From contig NW_022985462.1 in the NCBI RefSeq assembly GCF_010093595.1, positions 70,948 through 134,947 of the forward strand: a stretch of DNA of 64,000 nt, read 5' to 3'. Every line of letters starts with the position of its first letter. The first letter of the stretch is position 1. Made by a program: the position numbers and the translations under genes. Source of the stretch: Mytilinidion resinicola. Taxonomy: Eukaryota > Ascomycota > Dothideomycetes > Mytilinidiales > Mytilinidiaceae. Shown here in pieces: positions 63,201-64,000 of the stretch. The notes beneath the pieces are model-generated. The model was not told where the DNA came from. It worked only from the letters and a program-made list of their open reading frames with translations, and ran no database searches.

Positions 63201-64000
63201 ATTAGCCAGTTGCAGTCCGAAATGGCACGTTTGAGGCTCTCCGCGCCATTGTAGTCTGGTGATACTCCATTTTTGACTAGCTTGCGCGCAAAAGTTATCC
63301 GATTGCTTTTTGCGGCGCAAACTAGCAGCTGAGAGATACCCTCGGTGGTGGAAGGCAGTCCACACGCCAGTAGAAGCTCTATGAAGTCTTCCAGCACGGC
63401 TTGGTCTGGATTCCGCAAGACGATATCGAAGGTGCCTTGCAGAGCATGAGGCGTAATGGCAATGGGACTACTGGCTATCGCCACGGCCAAGTGATAATTC
63501 CGAGTCGAGAGGGCCTGCTTGAAGGCTGACGCATCGTGGTGGTTCGGGTCCGCACCATACGCAATCAGCAAGCATACTGTGGGAATAGATTGGAACTGGG
63601 CCGCGAGATGGAGAGATCGTGAGACAAGATCAGGATTCGGAGGTTGAGGTGCTCGGAGTAACAGGTGTAAAAGCGCGAGGTCCGCGGAGGCTACAGCTTG
63701 TGTGAAGCCGTCGTTGTGTTGGTTTATATCTGCGCCATGTCGCAGCAACTCTTCAATGCACGACAGATCCTTTTCGGCCAGTGCGACTTTGAGGCCATCA
63801 TTTAACGTTCGTCTATCGGCACCACTGCTTGCCAGGAGACTGACAGACTCTACTCCGCGCTTGGAGATGGCACGCTGCAGCACGGTGCTGCGTCTGGTAA
63901 GGGTGTCGTTTTTCTTCTTCGTCTTGTCCTTTGAGGCTTCCACGATATTGACGCTAGCGCCTAAGTCTAGGAGCGCCTGTACTAATGATGGTCGCTGGTG
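60218..64000 (-). CDS. Large ankyrin-repeat protein with C-terminal coiled coil (5' end outside window)
   Basis: The frame is open from the right edge of the window to the stop at 60218, so at least 1,260 residues are present and the true start lies beyond 64000. The first visible residues (RPSLVQALLDLGASVNIVEA) are already ankyrin-like. Many degenerate ankyrin units run from there to about residue 1,000; the clearest are ELLRHGADINQHNDG, PTVCLLIAYGADPNHHDAS, MVDLLLDHHANVNTADG, VIQALLEAGASPLRRS, PLTLAAREARPEIVADLLAR and MIRLLLDAGANAKFRARDKK. The last 200 residues form a highly charged helix (EQRTAMQLEREADEHSRRLA through FERNVQRQKALIDRNDQSAK) ending in YLEQPD. Many N-terminal units lack the TPLH motif, so the solenoid is eroded. 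It probably acts as a scaffold, and the partner is unknown. Such proteins in fungi often carry an effector or NTPase domain at the N-terminus, which cannot be seen here. Confidence 0.88.
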   Translation of the reverse strand, partial: HQRPSLVQALLDLGASVNIVEASKDKTKKKNDTLTRRSTVLQRAISKRGVESVSLLASSGADRRTLNDGLKVALAEKDLSCIEELLRHGADINQHNDGFTQAVASADLALLHLLLRAPQPPNPDLVSRSLHLAAQFQSIPTVCLLIAYGADPNHHDASAFKQALSTRNYHLAVAIASSPIAITPHALQGTFDIVLRNPDQAVLEDFIELLLACGLPSTTEGISQLLVCAAKSNRITFARKLVKNGVSPDYNGAESLKRAISDCNWLIVDILLSSTISRTNASDAVVSISTRIGRQERLSIIDKLAQRGATGIPLGEFLIVAVEEDDLELLSLLVRLGAPLNNRSNRALLSVIAMRDLRKLRLLLRLEAPPAALSQLFPLLRQGYTRSERLDASRLLLEAGAKGHEVDQALIDAVADTTPSRDFALIEILRSKADVDCEEGMSLVLAIQQKDLPVIRSLCNAGPSVFTVSKVLPLAFGVNGLTELTASEVLRIVDLLLPLKPSSESVAQAVTIAVSGGFKNIDIITRLVGNDAAMGSFAFRAALRLTRLEDKLRILSALLPGFIPPEETGRALVMETETAVHSNILTLVQLLLHNGAPVDFNEGEALRIAAVSTSVELLDILLGTGKRSQTSSVTKAFRALMHDNNSQKNRDSIKVAELLLKNGVDQPAIDSALRSTLDELSWGSSSGQMVDLLLDHHANVNTADGTCFTFAARTKALDLFAKLLAHNPDYRVIIPSLLGSGLDEPSLVAALKICFDNGCPPALLDLCGRGRDPPLVVAMRDYPRSKSLVSLLLALGCTPDIAAKHVLDHDIGEEAVSALLWALDQPQKKISTSVIQALLEAGASPLRRSPRSDISPLTLAAREARPEIVADLLARGAEPSFRDNSNRSVLFYASSKPVTSIVKSLCEAKALRDDGSLHEAACSLQLSNASLLLEHDHKPNFPSRLHGGRSALGQLCLGVEVTNSDQRTKLRQMIRLLLDAGANAKFRARDKKSVVILALDNPHHAVEVTDALLETEVWEDLNDDKHLYHDDAGYCYSPLKYAELMPRPGRDPQKRELMEVLIDKACVPKFYAEEGEQPAGAVGLPAHLARIAARRTEQRTAMQLEREADEHSRRLAETKHLDDLRRAKERELAAQAALQNTHAVQARLEAAKHDSELRRIREAERVKRDQRQEAANQQLQIEEREGIATYQREQRFIEQRRKELDYRNSAEQRALLEKEKVFERNVQRQKALIDRNDQSAKLHAKLQQEKPNQLYLEQPD

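Overview
This window looks like nuclear DNA of a filamentous ascomycete (Pezizomycotina; a dothideomycete is my best guess, from general style only). The evidence is protein genes with short introns of about 45-140 nt carrying GTRNGY-type donors, CTRAC-like branch sites and YAG acceptors; HET-domain genes; and single-copy eukaryotic genes for V-ATPase subunit B, exocyst Sec6, dynactin p150Glued and a PtaB/LDB-type transcription factor. No prokaryotic operon structure is present. Gene models below are spliced by eye. Where frame, splice sites and family alignment all agree I give exon coordinates.

Layout. 0.1-3.0 kb: three tandem copies of a small protein family on the minus strand, the third broken by frameshifts, with duplicated upstream sequence. 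4.7-7.8 kb: a large, serine-rich disordered protein with a seven-codon first exon. 8.4-12.2 kb: mostly non-coding, with a tRNA-like A-box/B-box sequence, a 16-bp minisatellite and a dispersed protein-like repeat that recurs inverted at 15.1 kb. 12.2-15.0 kb: two unrecognised spliced genes. 15.6-19.2 kb: a mitochondrial AAA ATPase, divergent from an MFS transporter (20.2-21.8 kb). 21.9-22.9 kb: a small protein with one membrane segment. 23.7-27.3 kb: a WD40 protein resembling MABP1/WDR62. 28.3-30.2 kb: V-ATPase subunit B in nine exons. 32.9-35.4 kb: a Q-rich LIM-domain-binding (PtaB-like) protein. 36.5-36.9 kb: a small unknown.

37.9-51.4 kb is the accessory part. Two intact HET-domain genes sit side by side. 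They are followed by a mosaic of broken gene pieces: a HET pseudogene split by a short transposable element with perfect 5-bp target duplications, a Lys/Gly-rich coiled-coil fragment, an orphan C-terminal piece of a NAP1 histone chaperone on the opposite strand, an ABHD-type hydrolase with an apparent frameshift, a second copy of the same element, and a secreted-protein pseudogene with four in-frame stops and one frameshift.

52.3-64.0 kb returns to housekeeping genes, all on the minus strand: dynactin p150Glued, Sec6, and a long ankyrin-repeat protein that runs off the right edge. V-ATPase (vacuolar acidification), Sec6 (exocytosis) and dynactin (dynein transport) all serve the endomembrane system, but they are separate genes and I see no sign of coordinated clustering.
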